NCBI RefSeq assembly: GCF_014207445.1
Contig: NZ_JACHEM010000006.1
Location: 1-64,000, forward strand
Reading direction: 5' to 3'
DNA from: Streptomyces candidus
GTDB lineage: Bacteria > Actinomycetota > Actinomycetes > Streptomycetales > Streptomycetaceae
DNA: 64,000 nucleotides
The position numbers and the translations under genes are program-made. The notes below the pieces were generated by a model that saw only the letters and a list, made by a program, of their open reading frames with translations, was not told the origin of the DNA and searched no databases. Positions 53,173-61,585 of this stretch are shown piece after piece. The first letter of the stretch is position 1; each line of letters opens with the position of its first letter.

Positions 53173-54270
53173 TCAGCGCTCCTTCGTTGCGGCGGGGGTG
53201 ACGGTGGGGACGGCGGTGATGCGGAGGTCGGAACCGATGCGGACCGTCTCGGTCACATCGAGGCGCAACGCGTCGGAGAGGGTGCTGATTCCGGCGTCGC
53301 CGAGGGCGGCGGGGCCGGCGCCCAGCAGGACGGGGGCGAGGTAGCCGACCACCTTGTCGACGGCTCCGGCAGCGACGAACGCGCCCGCGAGGGTCGGTCC
53401 GCCCTCCAGCAGTACGGAGCGCACGCCGCGCGCGTACAGCTCGGCGAGCAGGGCGCGGACGTCGAGTCCGCCGTCGGCGCGGGGCACGCGTACGACGTCG
53501 GCGAGGTCGGTCCGCGCGTCCTCGGCGACCGCGACGAGGGTCGGTGCGGCGTCGTCCAGGACCCGCGCACCGGGCCCGACCGCCCGCGCGTCCGTGTCGA
53601 GGACCACGCGCAACGGCTGAACGGCGCCGTCGACGCCGCGTACGGCGAGGTGCGGATCGTCCGCACGCATCGTCCCGGAACCGACCACCACGGCGTCGGC
53701 CTCGGCGCGCAGCCGGTGGACATCGGCGCGGGACTCGGCGCAGGAGATCCAGCGGCTGGTGCCGTCGGCGGCGGCGATCCGGCCGTCGAGCGTGGCCGCG
53801 TACTTCCACAGGACGTACGGGCGGCCCCGGTGCACCGAGGTGAGCCAGGCGGCGTTCCCTTCGGCGGCCTCCGCTTCGAGGAGTCCCTGCTCGACCTGGA
53901 TCCCGGCGGCGCGGAGGGTGTCCGCTCCGCCGGTGGCCTGCGGGTTCGGGTCGGCGACGGCGTAGACGACGCGGGCGACTCCGGCGTCCAGGAGGGCCTG
54001 CGCGCAGGGGCCGGTGCGGCCGGTGTGGTTGCAGGGCTCCAGGGTGACGAAGGCGGTGGCGCCCCGTGCCCTGTCCCCCGCGTCCCGCAGGGCGTGGACC
54101 TCGGCGTGCGGGCCGCCGGCCCGCTGGTGAAAGCCTTCGCCGACGATCCGGCCCGAGGCGTCCGTGAGAACGCATCCGACGACCGGGTTGGGGCTGGTGG
54201 CGCCGAGGCCGCGCGCTGCGAGCGTGATCGCTCGGCGCATCGCGGTCCGGTCTGCTGCGGCGGTTGCCAC
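53173..54270 (-). CDS. ribD: bifunctional riboflavin deaminase/reductase
   Basis: A 365-aa two-domain enzyme. The N-terminal zinc deaminase has HAEVHAL and PCNHTGRTGPC. The C-terminal reductase has KYAATLDGRIAAADGTSRWIS, VVVGSGTMRADDPHL and VLLEGGPTLAGAF. Together they turn the GTP-derived pyrimidine into 5-amino-6-ribitylaminouracil phosphate. The GTG at 54270 (VATAAADRTAMRRAI) has GGAGA about seven bases upstream. It is the first gene after the FMN riboswitch. Confidence 0.94.
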   Translation of the reverse strand: MATAAADRTAMRRAITLAARGLGATSPNPVVGCVLTDASGRIVGEGFHQRAGGPHAEVHALRDAGDRARGATAFVTLEPCNHTGRTGPCAQALLDAGVARVVYAVADPNPQATGGADTLRAAGIQVEQGLLEAEAAEGNAAWLTSVHRGRPYVLWKYAATLDGRIAAADGTSRWISCAESRADVHRLRAEADAVVVGSGTMRADDPHLAVRGVDGAVQPLRVVLDTDARAVGPGARVLDDAAPTLVAVAEDARTDLADVVRVPRADGGLDVRALLAELYARGVRSVLLEGGPTLAGAFVAAGAVDKVVGYLAPVLLGAGPAALGDAGISTLSDALRLDVTETVRIGSDLRITAVPTVTPAATKER

Positions 54271-54462
54271 CGGGTCTCCTGCCTCTTCGGGCACGGACTC
54301 CGGGGCCTGTCGATGACGACAGAGGAAGCGGGCACACGTCACGGGATGCGGAAGCACGGCCACGCCGGGCCGGAACAGAGGGTCGTTCCGCGCGCGCACG
54401 TCATGTGCCTGCACGGACCACCCGCCGACGGCGGCGTACCAAACGACCTGTGACGGCCCGCC

Positions 54463-54586
54463 GCGCACTGCCTCCCATCCGGACTTTCACCGTCGGTCCA
54501 GGAATTACACCTGGTCAACCGGTCACTGGAGGTGACCGGGTCGCGGACTATAACCGCCGGTTCGGAATTACACCGACCCCGGAGTG
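54463..54586 (-). promoter_or_regulatory. FMN riboswitch (RFN element)
   Basis: Read on the minus strand: GGGTCGGTGTAATTCCGAAC, ACCGGCGGTTATAGTCCGCG, a variable hairpin (GGTCACC / GGTGACC), then CCAGGTGTAATTCCTGGACC, GACGGTGAAAGTCCGGATGG and GAGGCAGTGCGCGG. These are the conserved blocks of the RFN element in the right order. FMN binding would lower expression of the rib operon. About 190 bp lie between it and ribD. I could not identify a clear terminator/antiterminator there, so control may act on termination or on translation. Confidence 0.93.
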
Positions 54587-54688
54587 CGCTGCTGCTGGTA
54601 CACGGCAAGTGTGCCACGCCCGGCCGCGGCGTGGGCCGGAGGGACCTGTGGATTGACTCACAGCACCTGTGGGCCGGATCACATTTAA

Positions 54689-54730
54689 AGGTCCAGACCT
54701 ATTGACGCGCTGGTCTAGTCCTCTTAACGT
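54689..54730 (+). promoter_or_regulatory. chitinase promoter with DasR-like repeats
   Basis: AGGTCCAGACCT (54689-54700) and TGGTCTAGTCCT (54711-54722) are copies of the chitinase direct repeat, close to the DasR box core TGGTCTAGACCA. A promoter TTGACG (54702-54707), 17-bp spacer, TAACGT (54725-54730) lies among them; the second repeat fills the spacer. DasR would block it until glucosamine-6-phosphate accumulates (family knowledge). Confidence 0.75.
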
Positions 54731-54840
54731 CTGCGTCACCTCCCGGAGACAGCCCGCCGGTGTGCGCACACCCCGGGCACGCAACACGGACCATCCCCCG
54801 TCCCCTCGTGTGACGCCGAGCCTCCCCAGGAGGACCTGAC

Positions 54841-57225
54841 GTGCTGTCCCCCACAAGACCCACCCGCCGCTCCCGCGCCCCGCGCGCCCGGGGCTCCCTG
54901 ATCGCCGCGGGCACCGCGACCGCGGCCGTCGCCGCGCTGCTCGCCGGCACCCTCGCCGCGCACGCCGCACCGGCCGCCCCCGCCGCCGTGGACCACGAGA
55001 CCTGCAGGCCCGACGGGCTCCACAGGACACCGGGCGTGGACGTCCCGTACTGCTCGGTCTACGACACCGAGGGCCGCGAGAAGATGGGCGCCGACCACCA
55101 GCGCCGCATCATCGGCTACTTCACCGGCTGGCGCACCGGCAAGGACGGCCTGCCGTCCTACCTGGCGTCCGACATCCCCTGGGACAAGGTCACCCACCTC
55201 AACTACGCGTTCGCGCACATCGGCGGCGACAACAGGATCTCGGTCGGCGCGGACGGCGAGAAGAACGCCGCCACCGGCATGACCTGGCCCGGCGTGGCGG
55301 GCTCCGAGATGGACCCCGCGCTTCCGTACAAGGGCCACTTCAACCAGCTGAACAAGTTCAAGAAGAAGCACCCGGACGTCAAGACCCTCGTCTCGGTGGG
55401 CGGCTGGGCGGAGTCCGGGGGCTACTTCGGCGAGGACGGCAAGCGCGTCGGCTCCGGCGGCTTCTACACGATGGCCACCAACGCCGACGGATCGGTGAAC
55501 CAGGCCGGCATCAACACCTTCGCCGACTCCGCCGTCGCCTTCATCAAGAAGTACGGCTTCAACGGCCTCGACATCGACTACGAATACCCCACGTCGATGA
55601 AGGACGCGGGACACCCGGCGGACTTCCCGATCTCCAACGCGCGGCGCGGCGGTCTGGTCAAGGGCTACGCGGTGCTGATGAAGTCGCTGCGCGAGAAGCT
55701 CGACCGGGCGGGCGCCGCCGACGGCAAGCACTACCTGCTCACCGTCGCCGCCCCCTCCTCCGGCTACCTGCTGCGCGGCATGGAGACCTTCCAGGTCCAG
55801 AAGTACCTGGACTACGTCAACATCATGTCGTACGACCTGCACGGCGCCTGGAACGAGCACGTCGGCCCGAACGCCGCGCTCTTCGACAACGGCAAGGACG
55901 GCGAACTGGCCGCCGCCAACGTCTACGGCAGCGCGCAGTACGGCGGGATCGGTTACCTGAACACCGACTGGGCGTACCACTACTTCCGCGGCTCGATGCC
56001 CGCGGGACGCATCAACGTGGGCCTGCCGTACTACACCCGGGGACACAAGAACGTGCAGGGCGGTACGGACGGGCTGTGGGGCAAGGCCGCCGCCACCTCC
56101 TGTCCGGCCGGGTCGGGCCTCACCAAGTGCGGCGACGGCGCGGTCGGCATCGACAACCTGTGGCACGACAAGGACGACAACGGCCAGGAGTCCCCGGCGG
56201 GCTCCAACCCGATGTGGCACGCGAAGAACCTGGAGAAGGGGATCGTCGGCGACTACGTCACCACCTACGGCTTCCCGACCGGCACCAGGCTGACGGGCGC
56301 CTACGTCCGCAAGTACGACTCGACGCTGGTCGCGCCGTGGCTGTGGAACGCGGAGAAGAAGGTCTTCCTGTCGACGGAGGACGAGCAGTCGGTGGGCGCC
56401 AAGGCCGACTACGTGGTGGACCGGGGCATCGGCGGCACCATGATCTGGGAGCTGGCGGGCGACTACGGCTGGAACGCGGCCAAGGGCCAGTACGACCCCG
56501 GTTCCACGCTGACCTCGCTGATGTACGACAAGTTCAAGGCGGCGAAGCCGTACGGCGCGGCCGTGTCGAACAAGCCGCTGCCGAAGAAGACCGTCGACAT
56601 CGGTGTGGAGTTCGGCGACTTCAAGCTGGGCGACTCCAACTACCCGATCACTCCGAAGCTGAAGATCACCAACCGTACGAAGACGGCCCTCCCGGGCGGC
56701 ACGGAGTTCCAGTTCGACTACTCGACGTCGGCCCCGGCCAACGCGTCCGACCAGTCGGGCTTCGGCACCAAGGTGATCAGCAGCGATCACACCGGCAGCA
56801 ACATCGGCGGTCTGAAGGGTGACTTCCACCGGGCCTCGTTGAAGCTCCCGGCCTGGCAGTCGCTGGCGCCCGGCGCATCCGTCGAGCTGTCCTTCAACTA
56901 CTACCTGCCGGTGTCCACGCCGTGGAACTGGACGGTGAACATCGGCGGCACGTCGTACGCCCTCGCCGGTGACCTGGCGCGCGGCACGGAGCAGGTGGAG
57001 CCGGGCCCGGGCCCGGGTCCGGGCCCCGACCCGACGCCCACTCCCACCCCCACGCCCACCCCGGGTGCGTGCGCCGCGCCCGCCTACGTCGCGGCCACCG
57101 CGTACGGCGGCGGGGCGACCGTGTCGCACAAGGGCCGCCAGTGGAAGGCCAAGTGGTGGACGCAAGGCGCGGAACCCGGCACCACCGGTGAATGGGGGGT
57201 GTGGCAGGACCTCGGCGCCTGCTGA
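54841..57225 (+). CDS. secreted GH18 chitinase with chitin-binding module
   Basis: A 794-aa exported chitinase. A signal peptide (twin-basic start, hydrophobic to about residue 42) is followed by a GH18 barrel (about 88-565) with [10 protein letters not shown] and the catalytic strand [12 protein letters not shown]244, D246 and the acid E248 are present, but the first Asp of DxxDxDxE is Asn (N241). A beta-sandwich (about 580-715), a Gly-Pro then Thr-Pro linker, and a C-terminal CBM5/12-like module ([13 protein letters not shown]) complete it. The GTG at 54841 has AGGAGG about six bases upstream. The promoter carries DasR-like repeats. Confidence 0.92.
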   Translation: MLSPTRPTRRSRAPRARGSLIAAGTATAAVAALLAGTLAAHAAPAAPAAVDHETCRPDGLHRTPGVDVPYCSVYDTEGREKMGADHQRRIIGYFTGWRTGKDGLPSYLASDIPWDKVTHLNYAFAHIGGDNRISVGADGEKNAATGMTWPGVAGSEMDPALPYKGHFNQLNKFKKKHPDVKTLVSVGGWAESGGYFGEDGKRVGSGGFYTMATNADGSVNQAGINTFADSAVAFIKKYGFNGLDIDYEYPTSMKDAGHPADFPISNARRGGLVKGYAVLMKSLREKLDRAGAADGKHYLLTVAAPSSGYLLRGMETFQVQKYLDYVNIMSYDLHGAWNEHVGPNAALFDNGKDGELAAANVYGSAQYGGIGYLNTDWAYHYFRGSMPAGRINVGLPYYTRGHKNVQGGTDGLWGKAAATSCPAGSGLTKCGDGAVGIDNLWHDKDDNGQESPAGSNPMWHAKNLEKGIVGDYVTTYGFPTGTRLTGAYVRKYDSTLVAPWLWNAEKKVFLSTEDEQSVGAKADYVVDRGIGGTMIWELAGDYGWNAAKGQYDPGSTLTSLMYDKFKAAKPYGAAVSNKPLPKKTVDIGVEFGDFKLGDSNYPITPKLKITNRTKTALPGGTEFQFDYSTSAPANASDQSGFGTKVISSDHTGSNIGGLKGDFHRASLKLPAWQSLAPGASVELSFNYYLPVSTPWNWTVNIGGTSYALAGDLARGTEQVEPGPGPGPGPDPTPTPTPTPTPGACAAPAYVAATAYGGGATVSHKGRQWKAKWWTQGAEPGTTGEWGVWQDLGAC

Positions 57226-57242
57226 CGCACCGCGCCCACCCG

Positions 57243-57286
57243 CTCCGCCCCGGTTCCCCCCTCTCGCGGAGGGAGCCGGGGCGGAG
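57243..57286. terminator. chitinase terminator
   Basis: Sixteen-base arms (57243-57258 and 57271-57286) pair with one G-T wobble around a 12-base loop, 18 bp after the chitinase stop codon. Confidence 0.8.
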
Positions 57287-57376
57287 GTGTTTCCCGTGCC
57301 CCCGCCGGGGGTGGGGAGTCGGGAAGGAAGTCTTTCGCGCCCCGGCCGGCCGGGCCCGGGAGCCTTTCGCGCCCGG

Positions 57377-58540
57377 CTAGCGTGCGGGGGCGAACAGTTC
57401 GTCCTGGGCCGCCTCGCGGGCGACGAGCAGCGCGCCGCCCAGCACGGCGCCGCCGCCCAGTTCCCCGGCCCGCACCTCGGTGCGCAGCGGGGAGAGCTGC
57501 GCGAGACGCGCCTCGACCCGCGCCGCGAGGACCTTGCCGCCCGCCAGCCCCAGCTCGCCGCCCAGCACCACGCATCCCGGGTCGAGGACGGCGGCCACCG
57601 ACGCGGCGCCCAGCGCCAGCCGTTCGGTGAGGGCGTCCAGGAACGGCTCCGCACGTTCGCCCGCCCCCAGGGCCGCGGCGAGCGTGGCGGGTGCGTCCGG
57701 ACCGGTCGTCACGCCGTGTGCGGCGGCCAGTTCCTGGACCGCCGCACCGCCGGCCAGTGAGTGGAAGCCGCCGTCGCAGTGGATGGCCGACGGCAGCCCG
57801 CGGGTGCCCGGCATCGGCAGGAAGCCGATCTCGCCGGCGCCGCCGGACGCCCCTCTGCGGAGTTTCCCGTCCAGCACCAAGGCCGCCCCGACGCCCGCCC
57901 CCAGCCACAGCAGGACGAAGGTGCCGTGGGCACGCGCCCCGCCCCGACGCTGTTCGGCGACGGCGGCGAGATTGGTCTCGTTCTCGACGAGCACGGTCGC
58001 GGGCAGCCGCTCCTGGAGCACCCGGACCAGGCCGCGGTGCCAGGCGGGCAGTCCCGTGGAGTCGCGCAGTTCTCCGGTGGCCGGATCGACGAGCCCGGGG
58101 GCGCCGATGCCGACGGTGTGCAGGGGGGCGGCTCCCGCTTCGCGGGCGGTGCGCTCCAGCAGCGCGACGGCCGCTTCCACCGCCTGTTCGGTGGGTACGT
58201 CCTCCTCCACGGAGAGGGTCGCTTCGGCGAGGGTACGGCCGAGCAGGTCGGCGACGCCGACGCCGACGCTGTCGGTCCGTACGTCCAGGGCCGCGAGGTA
58301 GGCGCGGTCGGCGACGATTCCGTACACCCGGGCGTTGGGGCCCCGCCGTTGGGCTCCGCTCTCCCCCACGACGGTGATCAGGCCGCCGTCCTGAAGGCGT
58401 TCGACGAGATCGGCGACCGAGGGACGGGAGAGGCCGGTGAGGTTCTTGAGCTGTCCTGCCGTCAACGGACCCTCCTCCTGGAGCAGTTGCAGGGCGCGCC
58501 GGTCGTTCAGGGCGCGGGCGGTGCTCGGAGAGGCGGGCAT
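57377..58540 (-). CDS. ROK-family transcriptional regulator
   Basis: A 387-aa NagC/XylR-type regulator: an N-terminal winged helix (GPLTAGQLKNLTGLSRPSVADLVERL, in two parts) and a ROK sugar-kinase-like domain (VGIGAPGLVDPATGEL; VENETNLAAVAEQRRG; LLWLGAGVGAALVLDG). The zinc-binding CxCGxxGC motif of the family is degenerate here (HCDGGFHS). The ligand is likely a sugar or amino sugar. The ATG at 58540 has AAAGGATCC upstream. It is divergent from an MFS gene around a palindrome it probably binds. Confidence 0.88.
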   Translation of the reverse strand: MPASPSTARALNDRRALQLLQEEGPLTAGQLKNLTGLSRPSVADLVERLQDGGLITVVGESGAQRRGPNARVYGIVADRAYLAALDVRTDSVGVGVADLLGRTLAEATLSVEEDVPTEQAVEAAVALLERTAREAGAAPLHTVGIGAPGLVDPATGELRDSTGLPAWHRGLVRVLQERLPATVLVENETNLAAVAEQRRGGARAHGTFVLLWLGAGVGAALVLDGKLRRGASGGAGEIGFLPMPGTRGLPSAIHCDGGFHSLAGGAAVQELAAAHGVTTGPDAPATLAAALGAGERAEPFLDALTERLALGAASVAAVLDPGCVVLGGELGLAGGKVLAARVEARLAQLSPLRTEVRAGELGGGAVLGGALLVAREAAQDELFAPAR

Positions 58541-58564
58541 GGGCCGGATCCTTTCAGATCTATT

Positions 58565-58585
58565 TATCAGGCAGGCTTCCTGATA
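58565..58585. promoter_or_regulatory. palindromic operator TATCAGG-N7-CCTGATA
   Basis: A perfect 7-base palindrome with 7-base centre in an AT-rich context, 25 bp from the ROK start and 44 bp from the MFS start. Likely the ROK protein's operator controlling both genes. Confidence 0.7.
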
Positions 58586-58628
58586 GTTTACGGCGCGACA
58601 CGGGACCGAAGCGGGCGTGAGGGGAAGC

Positions 58629-59822
58629 ATGGAACTCGGTACAGAGCGGTTGAAGCGGGCGCGGTACGCCGTCGCGGCCGTGTTCTGCGTCCACGGGGCG
58701 GTGACCGGCAGCTTCGCCACCCGCATCCCGTGGATCCAGGACCACGCCTCGGTCGGCGCGGGGCAGCTCGGCCTGGCGCTGGCCTTCCCCGCGATCGGCG
58801 CGTCGCTGGCGATGCCGCTGGCAGGAGCGGTCTCGCACCGCTTCGGGGCCCGCAACGCGCTGCGCGGCCTGCTGACGCTGTGGACGCTCGCGCTGATCCT
58901 GCCCTCCCTCGCGCCGAACATCTGGACGCTGTGCGCGGCGCTCTTCGTGTACGGAGCCACCGCCGGGATGTCGGACGTGGCGATGAACGCACTCGGCGTG
59001 GACGTCGAGAACCGGCTCAACAGGTCGATCATGTCGGGGCTGCACGGCATGTGGAGCGTGGGCGCGCTGATCGGTTCGGCCGCCGGCACCCTCGCCGCGC
59101 ACCTGGGCAGCGACGCGCGGCTGCACCACCTGCTCGCCGCGCTCGTGCTGACCGCGCTGGGCCTGGCCGCCTGCCAGGGCGTACTGGACCTGCGCAGCGC
59201 TCCGGAAGCGGAGGCGCCGCCGCGCTTCGCCCTGCCGCCCAAGTCGGCGCTGGTCATCGGCGCGGTGGGATTCTGCGCGGTGTTCGCGGAGGGGGCCAGT
59301 CTGGACTGGTCGGCGGTGTACCTGCGGGACGTCCTGAACACCGACCCCGGCCTGGCGGCGGCGTCCACCACGGCGTTCGCGGCGACCATGGCGGCGGCCC
59401 GGCTGACCGGCGACCGGGTGGTGGACCGGTTCGGTCCGGTACCCACCGTGCGCGTCGGCGGTGTGGCGGCGACCCTGGGCGGCGCGCTGGTGGTCGTGGC
59501 ACCGAACGTGCCGCTGGCCCTGACGGGGTTCGCGCTCATCGGCCTCGGGATCGCGGTCGTCGTCCCGCTGGCCTTCGCCGCGGCCGGGCGCAGCGGGCCG
59601 AACCCCAGCCAGGCCATCGCCGGCGTGGCGACCATCACGTACACCTCGGGCCTGATCGCACCCTCCGCCATCGGCGCGGTCGCGGACGTGACATCACTGG
59701 TGGTGTCGTTCGGTCTGGTGACGGTGCTGGCGTTCGGTCTCGTGGTAGGGGCGCACGTGCTGCGGGGTGCGGGCCGGGAGGGCGCGGCGGCGGCAGCGGA
59801 AGCGGCGCCCACCGGGAAGTGA
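58629..59822 (+). CDS. MFS transporter
   Basis: A 397-aa major facilitator with twelve predicted helices. HRFGARNALRG after helix 2 is the family A-type loop, and GMSDVAMNALGVDVENRLNRSIMSGLHGMWSVGALIG matches (in pieces) the fucose-permease/YbjJ-like group. The C-terminal half repeats the loop (DRFGPVPTVRVGG). Substrate is unknown; divergence from a ROK regulator and proximity to a chitinase suggest a sugar or a derivative (inference). The ATG at 58629 has GAGGGG four bases upstream. Confidence 0.87.
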   Translation: MELGTERLKRARYAVAAVFCVHGAVTGSFATRIPWIQDHASVGAGQLGLALAFPAIGASLAMPLAGAVSHRFGARNALRGLLTLWTLALILPSLAPNIWTLCAALFVYGATAGMSDVAMNALGVDVENRLNRSIMSGLHGMWSVGALIGSAAGTLAAHLGSDARLHHLLAALVLTALGLAACQGVLDLRSAPEAEAPPRFALPPKSALVIGAVGFCAVFAEGASLDWSAVYLRDVLNTDPGLAAASTTAFAATMAAARLTGDRVVDRFGPVPTVRVGGVAATLGGALVVVAPNVPLALTGFALIGLGIAVVVPLAFAAAGRSGPNPSQAIAGVATITYTSGLIAPSAIGAVADVTSLVVSFGLVTVLAFGLVVGAHVLRGAGREGAAAAAEAAPTGK

Positions 59823-59851
59823 GCGTCCCTTTTCGGCTCTAGCATTTGCTT

Positions 59852-59881
59852 CGATCCATTCGGATCCGATCAATTCGGATC
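59852..59881 (+). promoter_or_regulatory. tandem 15-bp direct repeat upstream of the permease
   Basis: CGATCCATTCGGATC is followed immediately by CGATCAATTCGGATC. Each unit is itself nearly palindromic (GATCC-ATTC-GGATC). The array ends 35 bp before the permease start and is likely a regulator-binding site; the regulator is not adjacent. Confidence 0.6.
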
Positions 59882-59916
59882 AGAAGCAGACTGAACAGAG
59901 CTGAACGGGAGCACCC

Positions 59917-61320
59917 ATGGGCCTCGGTGTCCGCTGGACCTTGCACGGGGACGGGCGCACCCCCGCGCCCGGAGCCGTCGTCCGACCCGACGAGCGGCTG
60001 TCGTGGCCCCGGACGGCGGGGCTGGGTGCGCAGCACGTGGTGGCGATGTTCGGCGCGTCGTTCGTCGCGCCCGTCCTGATGGGTCTCGATCCGAACCTCG
60101 CCATCATGATGTCCGGTGTCGCGACCGCCATCTTCCTGCTCGCGACCAAGGGCCGCGTCCCCTCCTACCTGGGCTGTTCCCTGTCCTTCGTGGGCGTGGC
60201 CGCCGCGATCCGGGCGAGCGGCGGCGACAGCGCGACGGTCACCGGCGCGGTGTTCGTGGTGGGCGGGGCGCTGTTCCTGTCGGGGCTCGCGGTGCAGAGG
60301 TTCGGCGCGCGGATCATCCATGCGGCGATGCCCCCGGTGGTGACCGGCGCCGTGGTCATGCTGATCGGTTTCAACCTGGCGCCGGTGACGGCGTCCACGT
60401 ACTGGCCGCAGGACCAGTGGACGGCGCTGCTGGTCATGCTCTTCACCGGACTGGCCGTGGTGGCACTGCGCGGCTTCCTCTCACGCATCGCGATCTTCCT
60501 CGGGCTGCTCTTCGGGTACGGGATCTCGTGGGTCTTCGACCTGGTCTTCGGCAAAATTCACTCGCCGGTGGGCGGCGGTGCCCCGGCGGACCACTGGCGG
60601 CTGGACCTGTCCGGGGTCGCCGAGGCGGACTGGATCGGGCTGCCCTCGTTCCATGCGCCGAGCTTCCAGTGGTCGGCGATCCTGGTCGCCCTGCCGGTCG
60701 TCATCGCGCTCATCGCCGAGAACGCCGGGCACGTGAAGGCTGTCGGCGAGATGACCGGTGACGACCTCGACGACAAGCTGGGCACCGCGATCGCGGCGGA
60801 CGGTGCCGCGTCGATGCTGTCCACGGCGGTCGGTGGGCCGCCCAACACGACCTACTCCGAGAACATCGGAGTGATGGCGGCCACCCGGGTGTACTCCACC
60901 GCCGCCTATTGGGCCGCGGCGTTCTTCGCGCTGCTGTTCGGACTGTGCCCGAAGTTCGGCGCCGTGGTGGCGGCGATCCCGGGCGGGGTGCTCGGCGGCA
61001 TCACGGTCATCCTGTACGGCATGATCGGGCTGCTCGGCGCGCAGATCTGGATCAACGCGAAGGTCGATCTGCGCAATCCTCTGAATCTGGTGCCGGCGGC
61101 GGCGGGGATCATCATCGGAGTGGGCGGGGTGAGCCTGAAGTTCACCGACAGCTTCGAGCTGAGCGGGATCGCGCTGGGAACGATCGTGGTCATCACCGGG
61201 TACCACGTACTGCGGGCACTGGCGCCGGCGCACATGAAGGAGCGCGAGCCGCTGCTCGACGCGGGGACCTCCTCGTACGACGAGGAGCCGGCGGGCCAGG
61301 AGAGGCCGGGGAAGGACTGA
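59917..61320 (+). CDS. NCS2 family uracil/xanthine permease
   Basis: A 467-aa membrane protein of the nucleobase-cation symporter-2 family with about fourteen helices. QHVVAMFGASFVAPVLMGLDP is the usual entry; the substrate segment has IALIAENAGHVKAVGEM (Glu in helix 8) and GGPPNTTYSENIGVMAATRV (helix 10). The pattern is closest to UraA-type uracil permeases, so uracil import is likely. The ATG at 59917 has GGGAG six bases upstream. No pyrimidine gene is adjacent. The 265-bp convergent gap that follows (61321-61585) contains only weak hairpins. Confidence 0.9.
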   Translation: MGLGVRWTLHGDGRTPAPGAVVRPDERLSWPRTAGLGAQHVVAMFGASFVAPVLMGLDPNLAIMMSGVATAIFLLATKGRVPSYLGCSLSFVGVAAAIRASGGDSATVTGAVFVVGGALFLSGLAVQRFGARIIHAAMPPVVTGAVVMLIGFNLAPVTASTYWPQDQWTALLVMLFTGLAVVALRGFLSRIAIFLGLLFGYGISWVFDLVFGKIHSPVGGGAPADHWRLDLSGVAEADWIGLPSFHAPSFQWSAILVALPVVIALIAENAGHVKAVGEMTGDDLDDKLGTAIAADGAASMLSTAVGGPPNTTYSENIGVMAATRVYSTAAYWAAAFFALLFGLCPKFGAVVAAIPGGVLGGITVILYGMIGLLGAQIWINAKVDLRNPLNLVPAAAGIIIGVGGVSLKFTDSFELSGIALGTIVVITGYHVLRALAPAHMKEREPLLDAGTSSYDEEPAGQERPGKD

Positions 61321-61585
61321 GGGAGGCCACGCGGCCCGCCCCGCGGGACGGGCGGAACGGTCGGGGCGAGCCCTGCGCGGTGCGGCTGTACGAAGCGGAG
61401 ACGAGCGCTCCCGCTCCGCCGCCGGGCCCCTCGCCCCAGCGGTCGGCCCCGCACGCCGGCCCCGTGCCGTCCTGCCCGACGCCCCGGCCGTCGGCGTCCT
61501 CGTTCGCCGCATCCCGCGCGTCCCGCACCTGCCCCGTATCGGCGCGTCCCGCCCCTTCGCCGGACCGCCGGACCCGCTGCCTGCC

